NCBI GenBank assembly: GCA_016219145.1
Contig: JACRCG010000309.1
Span: 1 to 15,230 of the forward strand
Reading direction: 5' to 3'
Length of the DNA stretch: 15,230 nt
From: Deltaproteobacteria bacterium
Lineage (GTDB): Bacteria > Desulfobacterota > Desulfuromonadia > Geobacterales > Pseudopelobacteraceae
The translations under genes and the position numbers were made by a program. Below the pieces are notes generated by a model. That model was not told where the DNA came from. It saw only the letters and a list, made by a program, of their open reading frames with translations, and searched no databases. Position 1 is the stretch's first letter, and the number at the start of each line of letters is the position of its first letter. Shown here piece by piece: positions 1 through 7,779 of the stretch.

Positions 1-1026
1 GAACGTGCGGCTGTCAGTTGCGAAATTGATATGAAGGCGATTGAAAGAGGTTCGATGGATCTTGAAAAGGCTGCGAAAAGTGTCGGTATGCCTACTCTAC
101 AGAATTGCGGCTACTGCCATTTCTACGGTGGTGGCGGTGATGCGGTCAAATCACCGGGACTCGATTCGACACTGCTGAATGCATCCCGTGAGCAGGATGT
201 TCATATGGCCAAAAAAGATAAAGGGGGCGCAGGAATGGTCTGTCAGGACTGTCATAAGACAGTCGAGCATAAAATATCCGGCGCATCCAGTATGATGGCC
301 CACTATGATGCCCGCGTGGAGTGCGCAGATTGTCACTCTGGCGCCAAAGCCCCGCACCAGAAGTCAAAAAATGGTATCATTATCAACCGGCATGCTGCTT
401 CAGTAGCATGTCAGACGTGTCATATTCCGAGACTCTCGCGTGGTCAGGCCACCAAAACAGCCTGGTGGTGGTCAGATGTCGGCAAGAGTATTGAGCCTAA
501 AGAGGAGTTCGACAAGGAGACCTTCATGAAGAAAAAAGGCTCTTTCAAGTGGGAAATGGATTTTGTGCCTTCCTACGCCTGGTACAACGGCAAGATTGAG
601 CGCTATATGGTTGGTGACAAGATCAAGGATCCCTCAAAACCGGTTGTGATGACCAAGCCGGTCGGGAGCATTAAGGATATCAGTGCCAAGATATATCCCT
701 ACAAACTGTATGTCGGCAGTCAGCCAATGGACACAAAGTTTAAATATTTAAGCACCTTTCAACAGTACGATTCACTCTGGAAACATTACGACTGGGACAA
801 GGCTCTCAAGGAAGGAAGTCAAGGTCTGGGGCTGCCGTACAGCGGCAAATTTCAATTTGTAAATACAGTTACATGGCTCGCGGCTCCCCACGAGGTTGCT
901 CCCAAAGAGAATGCCCTGCAGTGTGGTGAGTGCCATATGGGAAGTAAACGGATGGATTGGAAGGCTCTGGGCTACAAGGGAGATCCAATGTCAGTTGGCG
1001 GCCGCAAGCTGGCTGGCAGGAAGTAA
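1..1026 (+). CDS. Octaheme tetrathionate reductase-family cytochrome c, 3' part
   Basis: The reading frame is open from base 1 and has no convincing start at the ATG at 31, so the gene begins upstream of the window and about 341 residues of its C-terminal part are seen. Five CxxCH heme sites are visible, at nt 106-120, 241-255, 322-336, 409-423 and 922-936. The segment around the first (NCGYCHFYGGGGDAVK) and the ending (RMDWKALGYKGDP) resemble the octaheme tetrathionate reductase family (OTR type). Members have eight hemes, so about three, including the usual catalytic region, should lie upstream. Family members are periplasmic multiheme oxidoreductases; the Shewanella enzyme reduces tetrathionate, nitrite and hydroxylamine in vitro, and its physiological substrate is uncertain. 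The NrfJ-like lipoprotein just downstream leans towards nitrogen-oxide chemistry, but that is inference. Family assignment is fairly sure; substrate is not. Confidence 0.85.
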   Translation, partial: ERAAVSCEIDMKAIERGSMDLEKAAKSVGMPTLQNCGYCHFYGGGGDAVKSPGLDSTLLNASREQDVHMAKKDKGGAGMVCQDCHKTVEHKISGASSMMAHYDARVECADCHSGAKAPHQKSKNGIIINRHAASVACQTCHIPRLSRGQATKTAWWWSDVGKSIEPKEEFDKETFMKKKGSFKWEMDFVPSYAWYNGKIERYMVGDKIKDPSKPVVMTKPVGSIKDISAKIYPYKLYVGSQPMDTKFKYLSTFQQYDSLWKHYDWDKALKEGSQGLGLPYSGKFQFVNTVTWLAAPHEVAPKENALQCGECHMGSKRMDWKALGYKGDPMSVGGRKLAGRK

Positions 1027-1128
1027 ACTGATAATGGTGTTATATTTTCAGCAGTTGGAATATTTCTCTTGGAATGTTCCTTCGTATTATGGTAAAAAAA
1101 TAGAAATAAAAAAAACAGGAGGTTGCAG

Positions 1129-1563
1129 GTGAAAAAATCAGCATTAGTTCTTTTAGTTATTTCTGCCCTTGCCGTTGCCGGTTGTAAAGACAAACCCAAG
1201 ACTGAGGCTCCTTCCGCCGCTCCGCAGCAGGCTCAGATGCCTGCCGGTCAGCCCGGTGCAGCTCCGGGTGGCGCAGTTCCAGGTGGAGATCCCCACGCAG
1301 GTATGAAGGCCCAGGAGATTCCTGCCGGAGCCGGCAAAAAAGCCACGGTTACTCAGACCATGAATTCCGGCGGTTACACCTATGTTGAAGCCGCAGACGA
1401 AAAAGGCGCCAAGGTCTGGCTGGCTCTGCCTGAGATCAAGGTTGCCAAGGGCGACAAGATCGAGTATCCGGAAACTCCGCCTTTGGCGAACTTCCAGAGC
1501 AAAACCCTTAACAAGACTTTTGAAAAGATTTCCTTCATTCCCGGTATCAGGATCGTGAAGTAA
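1129..1563 (+). CDS. NrfJ-like lipoprotein
   Basis: A 144-residue predicted lipoprotein. I choose GTG at 1129 because a perfect AGGAGG lies at 1117-1122 with a 6-nt gap; the in-frame TTG at 1123 abuts that site and is too close. The N-terminus (VKKSALVLLVISALAVAGC) is a signal peptide with a lipobox (VAGC), giving a lipidated Cys19. A Pro/Ala/Gly-rich linker of about 40 residues follows. The compact C-terminal domain of about 75 residues contains TMNSGGYTYVE, KVWLALPE and NFQSKTLNKTFE. From memory this pattern matches NrfJ-like proteins and looks like a small OB-type beta barrel; the biochemical role is not established. It lies about 100 bp after the octaheme cytochrome on the same strand and ends at a strong terminator, so the two may be cotranscribed and the lipoprotein may assist or accompany the cytochrome in the periplasm. 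Confidence 0.75.
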   Translation: MKKSALVLLVISALAVAGCKDKPKTEAPSAAPQQAQMPAGQPGAAPGGAVPGGDPHAGMKAQEIPAGAGKKATVTQTMNSGGYTYVEAADEKGAKVWLALPEIKVAKGDKIEYPETPPLANFQSKTLNKTFEKISFIPGIRIVK

Positions 1564-1586
1564 GTCTTCCAAAAGAGAGTAACCGG

Positions 1587-1615
1587 CGGGGCCATGCAAA
1601 TGGCCCCGTTTTTTT
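1587..1615 (+). terminator. Rho-independent terminator after the cytochrome/lipoprotein genes
   Basis: A nine-base-pair perfect stem (CGGGGCCAT / ATGGCCCCG) closes a GCAA tetraloop of the stable GNRA type and is followed by seven T residues. It starts 24 bp after the lipoprotein stop codon. The stop codon of the converging minus-strand radical SAM gene lies within the T tract. In the minus direction no T tract follows the stem, so it should work mainly for plus-strand transcription. Confidence 0.93.
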
Positions 1616-3161
1616 ATACCGATAAGGCTCCTAAGGCCGCTATCGATGGCTTATGCCGGGGTACTATCTCCAGCACCCTGTTGTAGCACTCGCGCGACTT
1701 CTTCTTTTTTCCTGTCTCCTCATGCAATTCTCCCAGAAGCAACCAGCCCCACGGGTTTTCAGGCTGTCTGGCAGTTATCTCCAGAAACTCCGCTTCAGCC
1801 GATCTGCGGTCTCCGTTCCGGCGATAATACTCACCTGCCAGAATGTTGGTTGTGCAGCAATATCCCAGCAACTCTTTCTGTCTGTTGAAGCGAGACGGAT
1901 CATCTCCATCCGTATTTGACAGCTCTTTGAGAAGACGGGCAGATGTGCGCCCGGGATTGGCAGCGGCATAAAGAGCATTTTGCATTCTGCCGTTAAAAAT
2001 GCCCCTGTCGACAACTCCGGCGGACAGAGCATCATAAAAAAGTCTCGTGCCGGGATAGTAGGCCAGCGGTGACACATAGCCGTCATCAGGATGGATTCGC
2101 CGCACCAGGTCGATGGTCTGGCGCAGGTCGTCAGCTGTTTCGCCCGGCACGTCGCTGATCAGATACACGGAGAGATTGATTCCGACCTCTCTTATGTCGG
2201 AGCAGGCCTGTTCGACCTGGGCGGGAGCAATGTTCTTGCCCAGTTGCCTGAGTATGCGGGGTGAGCCGGACTCTACGCCAAGCTGGATGCATTCGCAGCC
2301 GGCCCGTTTCATCATTATCAGCAGTTCCTTGTCAATGGCAGTCACCCGTGACTGGCAGTTCCAGAGAATATTTGCCTGCCGGTCAACAAGTCCTGAGCAG
2401 AACTCCAGCGTTCTTCTGCGATCAGCCGTAAAGGTGTCGTCACGGATCGAAAAATAGATCAGCCCGAACTGGCTCCGGATGTAGATGATCTCGTCTACAA
2501 TAGCTTCCGGCGACCTGAAACGGACCTTTTTACCCCAAAAAGCGGGTGAACTGCAGAAATGGCAGGCTGACGGACAGCCCCTGGCAGTTACTATGAATTC
2601 CGGCTGAAGTTCCGTATCCAGGCCAATGGAGTATGCAAAATAGCGGGCCGGTATCGGCAGCAGATCGAGGTTGACCAGGAGAGAGCGTCCGGCAGTGACA
2701 TGGACTTTTCCATCCCGGCGGTGTGCCAGGCCGTTTATATCCCGCCAGTCCGTTTGCCCGGCCATGCGCCCGGCCAGTTCCAGCAGCGTCTGCTCACCCT
2801 CTCCGATTACGACGCAATCGACCGGGGAGTCTTCGGCCAGCAGTTCTTCAAAACAGAAGGTGGCATGAGCGCCTCCCATGATGATGGTAATCTTCGGAAA
2901 TAGTTTCCGGCATCTGGCTGCCAGATCGAGGGAGGCGTGTCGATTGTGTGTCCACTGTGAGATGCCGACCATGTCCGGCTCCAACTTTACCAGTTCCTGC
3001 TCAATTCTGGAATCCGACCACCCCGAAAAATTTGCGAGCACAGAATCGTAGCCGGCCTCACGCAGGCAGGCGTGAAGGTAGCACAAACCGGTTGGCAGCA
3101 GGCTGATGTAGGGATCGTTGCGGTTGGAAACTCCCGATATGTAGGCGAGTATAATCTTCAT
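1614..3161 (-). CDS. B12-binding radical SAM protein with C-terminal TPR-like tail
   Basis: A 515-residue cytoplasmic enzyme. Residues 1 to about 135 form a cobalamin-binding-type Rossmann domain (KIILAYISG start, SLLPTGLCYLHACLREAGYD, IIMGGAHATF, VIGEGEQTLLELA). The radical SAM core, about 185-400, carries the 4Fe-4S motif C196-x3-C200-x2-C203 (GCPSACHFC). It also has the later motifs LGVESGSPRIL and VYLISDVPGET. The last 75 residues (YYRRNGDRRSAEAEFLEI ... LLLGELHEETGKKKKSRECY) read as two TPR-like helical repeats. The architecture is that of BchE-like class B enzymes, which perform methylations, cyclisations or rearrangements; the substrate cannot be told. The start is fixed by the domain beginning and by an in-frame stop just upstream. 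No Shine-Dalgarno site is present, and the start codon sits 4 nt after the T tract of the upstream gene's terminator. Confidence 0.88.
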   Translation of the reverse strand: MKIILAYISGVSNRNDPYISLLPTGLCYLHACLREAGYDSVLANFSGWSDSRIEQELVKLEPDMVGISQWTHNRHASLDLAARCRKLFPKITIIMGGAHATFCFEELLAEDSPVDCVVIGEGEQTLLELAGRMAGQTDWRDINGLAHRRDGKVHVTAGRSLLVNLDLLPIPARYFAYSIGLDTELQPEFIVTARGCPSACHFCSSPAFWGKKVRFRSPEAIVDEIIYIRSQFGLIYFSIRDDTFTADRRRTLEFCSGLVDRQANILWNCQSRVTAIDKELLIMMKRAGCECIQLGVESGSPRILRQLGKNIAPAQVEQACSDIREVGINLSVYLISDVPGETADDLRQTIDLVRRIHPDDGYVSPLAYYPGTRLFYDALSAGVVDRGIFNGRMQNALYAAANPGRTSARLLKELSNTDGDDPSRFNRQKELLGYCCTTNILAGEYYRRNGDRRSAEAEFLEITARQPENPWGWLLLGELHEETGKKKKSRECYNRVLEIVPRHKPSIAALGALSV

Positions 3162-3165
3162 GGCG

Positions 3166-3193
3166 AAAAAAAATCCGGGTCAGGTGACCCGGA
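3166..3193 (-). terminator. Rho-independent terminator of the LysM/NlpC gene
   Basis: Read on the minus strand, the inverted repeat TCCGGGTCA / TGACCCGGA (9 bp, two-base centre) is followed by eight T residues. It lies 29 bp after the stop codon of the peptidoglycan hydrolase gene. The T run ends only four bases before the start codon of the radical SAM gene, which leaves no room for a normal ribosome binding site. Confidence 0.88.
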
Positions 3194-3222
3194 TCGGCGA
3201 GCTTGGTTTGAACTTCATCAGA

Positions 3223-4263
3223 TTATTTGTTAAGGCTGAGCGACAGCCCCAGAGCATCATTGGTCAAGACATCAGAGTCACTCTCTTCTTCCGCTCCCAG
3301 CAGCAGTTCGTCAAAATTGATCGAATCCGGCATCGCATTGGTCATGCGGCGCGCGCCAAGATAGCGGGCCAGATAATAGGGGGTGTCCATTGATGAGATG
3401 ACCACACGGTGGTCACGCGATGAAGCGTGAATCATCTTGCGATTGCCGAGGTAAATTCCGACATGCGAAGGGAAGCGCGCATAGGTTTGAAAGAAGACCA
3501 GATCTCCTTTGCGCAGATCGCCGCGTACGACCTCGTTGCCGACGTAAAACTGCTCCCGTGCTGTGCGCGGCAGATCGATCTTCTGGTCACGGAAAACCTG
3601 CTGGACAAAACTTGAACAGTCAAGAGCGTTGCGGCTGCTGCCGCCAAAACGGTAGCGGGCGCCCAAAAAACTGTAAGCAGATTTTTTCAGGCTGTTGATG
3701 GCCTGACTGGCTTCCAGGGTTTTAGCCAGATCAACCGGCCGGTCTGAGTCAATATCGGATAGTTCTGCCAGTGTATCGGTCAGCTCCTGCTCGTTCAACA
3801 GATCCTTGTTGATAAGCTGCAATCTGCTGGCGCGTGTCATGCGCGGAGAAGATTCAGGAACAGCGGCGGGATCAACAAGCGCCAGGACCTGGCCCGGCTT
3901 GACTTTGCTCCCCTTCAGGCCGTTCAGTTTACGAAGCGTCGCCAGCTTGAGGCCGGTTTTTTTGGCAATCCCGGGGAGTGTATCGCCCTTGATAACGGTA
4001 TATGACTGCTGGCGGACTATATTGGCTGATTTCTTGAGTTTGGCGTCGGCGTGGGAAGGTATTATCAGGCGTGTGCCCTTCTCGACATGCGTCCCGGTCA
4101 GGTTGTTCACGTTTTTGAGTTCATCAACGGAAACATGGTATTTGCGGGCTATCGAGTACAGCGAGTCGCTTGTGCGTACGACATGGGACTTGGATGCAAG
4201 CACCAGCTGCGGCAGCGCCAGGAGTATGAGGCATATCGCCAGGGCGATACGGATATGTGCCAT
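3223..4263 (-). CDS. Secreted LysM-NlpC/P60 peptidoglycan hydrolase
   Basis: A 346-residue exported cell-wall hydrolase. The ORF extends 18 codons further, but the ATG at 4263 is preceded by GGAGGGG at a good distance and opens a clean signal peptide (MAHIRIALAICLILLALPQL), probably cut after VLA. Two LysM repeats follow, at about 26-69 (HVVRTSDSLYSIARKYHVS) and 87-130 (YTVIKGDTLPGIAKKTGL); these bind glycan strands. A linker leads to an NlpC/P60 domain at about 190-305 with the catalytic Cys216 (LDCSSFVQQ), His267 (SHVGIYLG) and His279 (MIHASS). Such enzymes cut D-gamma-Glu-diamino acid bonds in peptide stems. It has its own promoter and terminator, so it is transcriptionally separate from the c-di-AMP synthase upstream, although both touch envelope homeostasis. 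An acidic tail of about 40 residues after the catalytic domain has no assigned role. Confidence 0.93.
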   Translation of the reverse strand: MAHIRIALAICLILLALPQLVLASKSHVVRTSDSLYSIARKYHVSVDELKNVNNLTGTHVEKGTRLIIPSHADAKLKKSANIVRQQSYTVIKGDTLPGIAKKTGLKLATLRKLNGLKGSKVKPGQVLALVDPAAVPESSPRMTRASRLQLINKDLLNEQELTDTLAELSDIDSDRPVDLAKTLEASQAINSLKKSAYSFLGARYRFGGSSRNALDCSSFVQQVFRDQKIDLPRTAREQFYVGNEVVRGDLRKGDLVFFQTYARFPSHVGIYLGNRKMIHASSRDHRVVISSMDTPYYLARYLGARRMTNAMPDSINFDELLLGAEEESDSDVLTNDALGLSLSLNK

Positions 4264-4305
4264 GTCCCCTCCATGCTGTTTTATGAATAGAAAAAAACTC
4301 TGGCC

Positions 4306-4334
4306 CTTATATAACAACTACTTTCAAAAGTCAA
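4306..4334 (-). promoter_or_regulatory. Sigma70-type promoter of the LysM/NlpC gene
   Basis: On the minus strand, TTGACT (4329-4334) is separated by exactly 17 bp from TATAAG (4306-4311). This lies about 40 bp upstream of the ATG at 4263, in the 115-bp gap after the diadenylate cyclase gene. Both hexamers match five of six consensus positions. Confidence 0.7.
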
Positions 4335-4378
4335 CCTTGATATGTCCCGATGCTCCTCCAGGATCTGAAAACCGGGAG

Positions 4379-5791
4379 TCATCGTGGCTGGCTCCGGGCT
4401 TTCAGGCGGATCGTAACCGGCGCGTCTCTGAGCAGGGTGATCTGCTTTTGCGGTTGCCTGAGATTCTTCTGGTATTCCTTGCCAGGCGCCAGTTGTCCGG
4501 CATCAAGGAAGTCGGTAGCAATATGATCAGTCTGAGAGACCTGGCTGGCCGGTCCCTCAATCTCGACTGCGGAAGGTTCGCTGATTATCTGGAATGATGC
4601 CAGGCCGGCCGGCAGTTCGCCTTGCAGGGCCACTCTGACGGGTACTCTTTTGCGCAGCTTTCGCTCTGTCGAGATACGGATTGAAGAGGGATTGACGGTT
4701 GTAATGGTCATCCCTGAAGGTACTTTGAAATCGGAGTTCCGTACCCGGATGGTTGTTTGTCCCTCTTTTGCCTCTGATGCGTCAATTTCTGCCGTAAGAT
4801 CCAGTTTGGAAGGGGGAGGGGTCAGGCTGGAGAGCGATTTTATCTGGACATTTACATCTTCCGGGCTGGTGCGCAGCAGAATCAGCCCTTCCGGTATGCC
4901 GTGCAGCCGTACCGGGGCTGTAACCGTTGTGATCTGCCCCTGACGTGTGGTCACCAGTGCCCAGAAGAGGCACACCCCCAGCAGCAGGGCGACTTTTGGC
5001 AGCATGTTGGCGAAGAGACTCTGCTTGGCCGCAACGCTCTGGGGCTCGCTGCCGGTTTTCAGAAGCTCTTCCAGAGCTGCTATCAATTCGGCCGGAGAAG
5101 TCATGATTCTCAAATCTCCGGAATTGATCAGCGAAATTTCACCGCGCTCTTCCGAGAGGACTACGACTACTGCGTCACTGCGTTCCGACAGCCCCAGCGC
5201 CGCGCGATGGCGGGTTCCCAGATATCTGGGGATATCAGGGTTTACGGACAGAGGCAGATGGCAGGATGCCAGCGCTATACGTCCGTCCCGGATCAGGGCG
5301 GCGCCATCATGGAATGGCGCCCCGTTGTAAAATAATGACTCCAGCATCTGGGGAGAAATTTCGCTGTCCAGCCGCACTCCGTTTGACAGCAGGTCCTCCA
5401 GAGAATCAATGCGCTGGAAAACCAGCAGGGCGCCGGTGCGCCGGGAGGCCATGCCGAAAACTGTCTCGGCGATTTCCTGGAACTGGCTGTGCCGGGTATC
5501 CTGCCTCTCATCCATGAAGTGCCGCAGGCGGCTGAAACGGTACAGGGCCTGGCGAATCTCCGCCTGAAAGACCACTATAATCAGAATGATCAGCACTGTG
5601 CCGAGTTCCTGGAGAACCCAGCTGGTCATGTACAGCCCCAGAAAGCGGGTGGCAAAATAGATCAGAGTCACCACGCCAAGCCCGAGCAGCACCTGGAAGG
5701 CGCGCGTCCGGCGGAACCAGGAATAGAGCTGGTAGAGCAGAAAGGTCATGATCAGGATGTCTGCTATGTCCTGTATACGGATGTTTGGCAT
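4379..5791 (-). CDS. cdaA: Diadenylate cyclase fused to YbbR domains (CdaA-CdaR fusion)
   Basis: A 470-residue membrane protein predicted to make c-di-AMP from two ATP. Three N-terminal transmembrane helices (about 8-26, 32-55, 57-77) resemble CdaA. The DAC/DisA_N domain follows at about 100-245 with the two signature motifs, DGA at 162-164 (PFHDGAALI) and RHR at 194-196 (GTRHRAALG). A fourth hydrophobic segment (MLPKVALLLGVCLFWALVT, 263-281) then leads into two YbbR-type repeats (about 288-380 and 381-465). The latter should lie outside the membrane. In Firmicutes the cyclase CdaA and its YbbR regulator CdaR are separate neighbouring genes; here they are one polypeptide, and no glmM follows. 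The start ATG has only a weak, distant AGGA upstream. The gene is divergent from ubiE across a 119-bp gap in which I see no clear promoter. Confidence 0.92.
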   Translation of the reverse strand: MPNIRIQDIADILIMTFLLYQLYSWFRRTRAFQVLLGLGVVTLIYFATRFLGLYMTSWVLQELGTVLIILIIVVFQAEIRQALYRFSRLRHFMDERQDTRHSQFQEIAETVFGMASRRTGALLVFQRIDSLEDLLSNGVRLDSEISPQMLESLFYNGAPFHDGAALIRDGRIALASCHLPLSVNPDIPRYLGTRHRAALGLSERSDAVVVVLSEERGEISLINSGDLRIMTSPAELIAALEELLKTGSEPQSVAAKQSLFANMLPKVALLLGVCLFWALVTTRQGQITTVTAPVRLHGIPEGLILLRTSPEDVNVQIKSLSSLTPPPSKLDLTAEIDASEAKEGQTTIRVRNSDFKVPSGMTITTVNPSSIRISTERKLRKRVPVRVALQGELPAGLASFQIISEPSAVEIEGPASQVSQTDHIATDFLDAGQLAPGKEYQKNLRQPQKQITLLRDAPVTIRLKARSQPR

Positions 5792-5910
5792 CGCTGGTTT
5801 GGCTGTTCCTGACGGGGAGTTTGATTTTTTCTGGTTTATGCCGGGTAAATCGTGCTAAAAGAAACGTCTGATTTTATAGCACTTAAATCATTTTAAAGGT
5901 AGCAGAAACA

Positions 5911-6621
5911 ATGTTCAGGCTTTCAGATAAAGGCGAAAAGATTCAGCGGATGTTCGGGGCCATTGCGCCGCGCTACGACTTTCTCAACCGTCTGCTCAGC
6001 TTCGGTGTTGACCGGCGCTGGCGCAAAAAGGCCGTGCGGCTCCTGAAATACCGGGAAGGCTCGCGCATTCTTGATGTGGCCACCGGGACCGGCGATGTGG
6101 CGCTTGAAATAGCCCGCAGCACGCCGTCTTCGGTCAAAATTACCGGCGCGGATTTCTGCCGGGAGATGGTTGAACTGGGAGAGCAGAAGGTTGCAGTGTC
6201 CCCTTACGCCGGCAGAATTGATTTCAAGGTGGCCCCCTGTGAGGATCTCCCCTTTGCCGCCGACACCTTTGATTCAATTACAATCGCCTTCGGTATCAGA
6301 AACGTGGTTGACAGGAAGCTTGGTCTGGCTGAAATGTGGAGGGTGCTGAAACCGGGCGGCAGGATGATTATTCTTGAGTTTTCAACACCGCGTTCGCTGC
6401 TGTTCAGGCAGATCTACTACTTCTACTTCCGTCGTCTGCTGCCGGTGGTGGGGGGGCTTTTTTCGCGCTACAACGCCTATAAATACCTGCCGGATTCGGT
6501 GCTGGAGTTCCCTTCGCACGAGGAGTTCTCCCGCCTGATCTCCGAGGCAGGTTTCCGCAATATCCACCTCAAAGAGCTTACCTTCGGGATTGCCACGATC
6601 TATATCGGAGAAAAAGAGTAG
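5911..6621 (+). CDS. ubiE: Demethylmenaquinone methyltransferase UbiE/MenG
   Basis: A 236-residue SAM-dependent methyltransferase that adds the last C-methyl group to demethylmenaquinone. This anaerobe would need menaquinone for respiration. Family signatures are RYDFLNRLLSFGVDRRWRKK (21-40), SAM motif I ILDVATGTGDVALEIA (53-68), the FGIRNVVDR motif, and RVLKPGGRMIILEFS (144-158). The length is normal for the family. A modest AAAGG site sits upstream of ATG 5911. The gene converges with the FabH-like gene, with only 11 bp between the two stop codons and no hairpin terminator between them. Assignment as MenG rather than a ubiquinone enzyme is inferred from the likely organism. Confidence 0.93.
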   Translation: MFRLSDKGEKIQRMFGAIAPRYDFLNRLLSFGVDRRWRKKAVRLLKYREGSRILDVATGTGDVALEIARSTPSSVKITGADFCREMVELGEQKVAVSPYAGRIDFKVAPCEDLPFAADTFDSITIAFGIRNVVDRKLGLAEMWRVLKPGGRMIILEFSTPRSLLFRQIYYFYFRRLLPVVGGLFSRYNAYKYLPDSVLEFPSHEEFSRLISEAGFRNIHLKELTFGIATIYIGEKE

Positions 6622-6632
6622 GTCGAATCAGC

Positions 6633-7616
6633 TTAAAACCTGATCAGCAGCCCGCCCCACGACAATCCGCCCCCGAAGCCCATGGTCAGCACCAGATGCC
6701 CCGGCTTGATGGTGCCGTTACGCAGGTTTTCATCCATCACCAGCGCCACCGAGGCTGCCGAAGTATTGCCGCAGCGGTCCAGGTTGAGCAGGAAGCGCTC
6801 CTTGGGAAAATCACTTTTCTTGGAGATGAAATCGATCATGCGAACGTTGGCCTGATGCGGGATGATGAAGTCCAGATCGGCCGGAGTGATGCCGGCTTTG
6901 GCGCAGAGGGTGTTGATGATTTCCGGAATGACGTCGGTGGCGAAGATGTAGACCTGCTTGCCGGCCATCTGGAAATAGGTTTCGCGGGCGGCAATCGTCT
7001 CGGCTGTGACCGGTTTGCGCGAACCCGAAGACGGTACCTGGATCAGCGGCCAGCCCTTGCCGTCGCTGCGCATGTAGGTATGCTGGATGCCGGTTGACCC
7101 GTCTCCGCCGCTCTGCAGGATAACCGCTCCGGCGCCGTCGCCGAACAGAAAGCAGCTGTTCTTGTCGTTAAAGTCCAGAATTTTCGAGTAAGTGTCAGCT
7201 CCGATAGCCATGACGGTCTTGTATTTGCCACTCTTGATAAAGTTGTCGGCGGCTTCCAGCGCGTAAACGAAACTGGAGCAGACCGAGTTGACATCAAAAG
7301 CGAAGGCGTTTTTTGCGCCGATATTCTCCTGCACCATGCAGGCCGTAGCCGGCAGGCTCATATCCGGGGTGGAGGTGCCGAGAATGATGCAGTCGATCTC
7401 ACCGGCATCAATACCGGCCGCTTCCAGGGCGTTTTTTGCCGCGACCGTGGCCAGATCCGAGGTGGCCTGGTCTTCATGGGCAAAGCGTCTCTCCCTGATT
7501 CCGGTGCGTGAAAATATCCATTCATCGGCATTTTCAACCAGATAATCAAAATGGCTGTTCGGGATTACCCGATCCGGCATGCATGAACCGCTGCCGATCA
7601 CTTTTGAAACGATCAT
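6633..7616 (-). CDS. fabH: 3-oxoacyl-ACP synthase III (FabH family)
   Basis: A 327-residue thiolase-fold condensing enzyme of full FabH length. The catalytic triad is intact: Cys113 (FDVNSVCSSFVYAL), His254 (IIPHQANVRMI) and Asn284 (RCGNTSAASVAL). The C-terminal glycine-rich motif GFGGGLSWGG is present. FabH starts fatty-acid synthesis by condensing acetyl-CoA, or branched or longer acyl-CoA, with malonyl-ACP in the cytoplasm. The gene stands alone, away from any plsX, fabD, fabG or acpP gene, which makes a second paralogue with a different primer likely, perhaps serving a special lipid or a polyketide-like product; that is inference. A GGGGAAG stretch lies a few bases before the ATG. Confidence 0.9.
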   Translation of the reverse strand: MIVSKVIGSGSCMPDRVIPNSHFDYLVENADEWIFSRTGIRERRFAHEDQATSDLATVAAKNALEAAGIDAGEIDCIILGTSTPDMSLPATACMVQENIGAKNAFAFDVNSVCSSFVYALEAADNFIKSGKYKTVMAIGADTYSKILDFNDKNSCFLFGDGAGAVILQSGGDGSTGIQHTYMRSDGKGWPLIQVPSSGSRKPVTAETIAARETYFQMAGKQVYIFATDVIPEIINTLCAKAGITPADLDFIIPHQANVRMIDFISKKSDFPKERFLLNLDRCGNTSAASVALVMDENLRNGTIKPGHLVLTMGFGGGLSWGGLLIRF

Positions 7617-7701
7617 TTCTTCCCCGATTCCGTTTGTTATAGGATGATTGAGTGTTATACAGAGTTAGTCAAAACCGCGCCTGCCATGTTAATGAAGGCG
7701 A

Positions 7702-7731
7702 GTTATCTCACAAAAAAGCCTTATTTGTCAA
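7702..7731 (-). promoter_or_regulatory. Possible fabH promoter
   Basis: On the minus strand a perfect TTGACA (7726-7731) is followed after 18 bp by GATAAC (7702-7707), about 86 bp upstream of the fabH start. A second TTGACT lies closer to the gene (about 7665-7670) with only a poor -10. Choice between them is uncertain. Confidence 0.35.
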
Positions 7732-7779
7732 TATGGATGCGTCCCGGCTGTAGCATTTTTGACACAACAAGACGATTGT

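Noticed and set aside
3806..4597. 263-codon plus-strand open frame opposite the LysM/NlpC and cyclase genes
   Set aside because: It lies antisense to two genes with clear domains and a promoter, lacks recognisable motifs and is Ser/Arg/Pro-rich as expected for a shadow frame.
4901..5335. Overlapping plus-strand frames opposite the cyclase gene
   Set aside because: They are antisense to the conserved DGA and RHR motifs and show no domain or ribosome binding site.
5792..5910. Possible divergent promoters between the cyclase gene and ubiE
   Set aside because: TTGATT and TATAAA-like words occur, but no pair has acceptable spacing and match quality.
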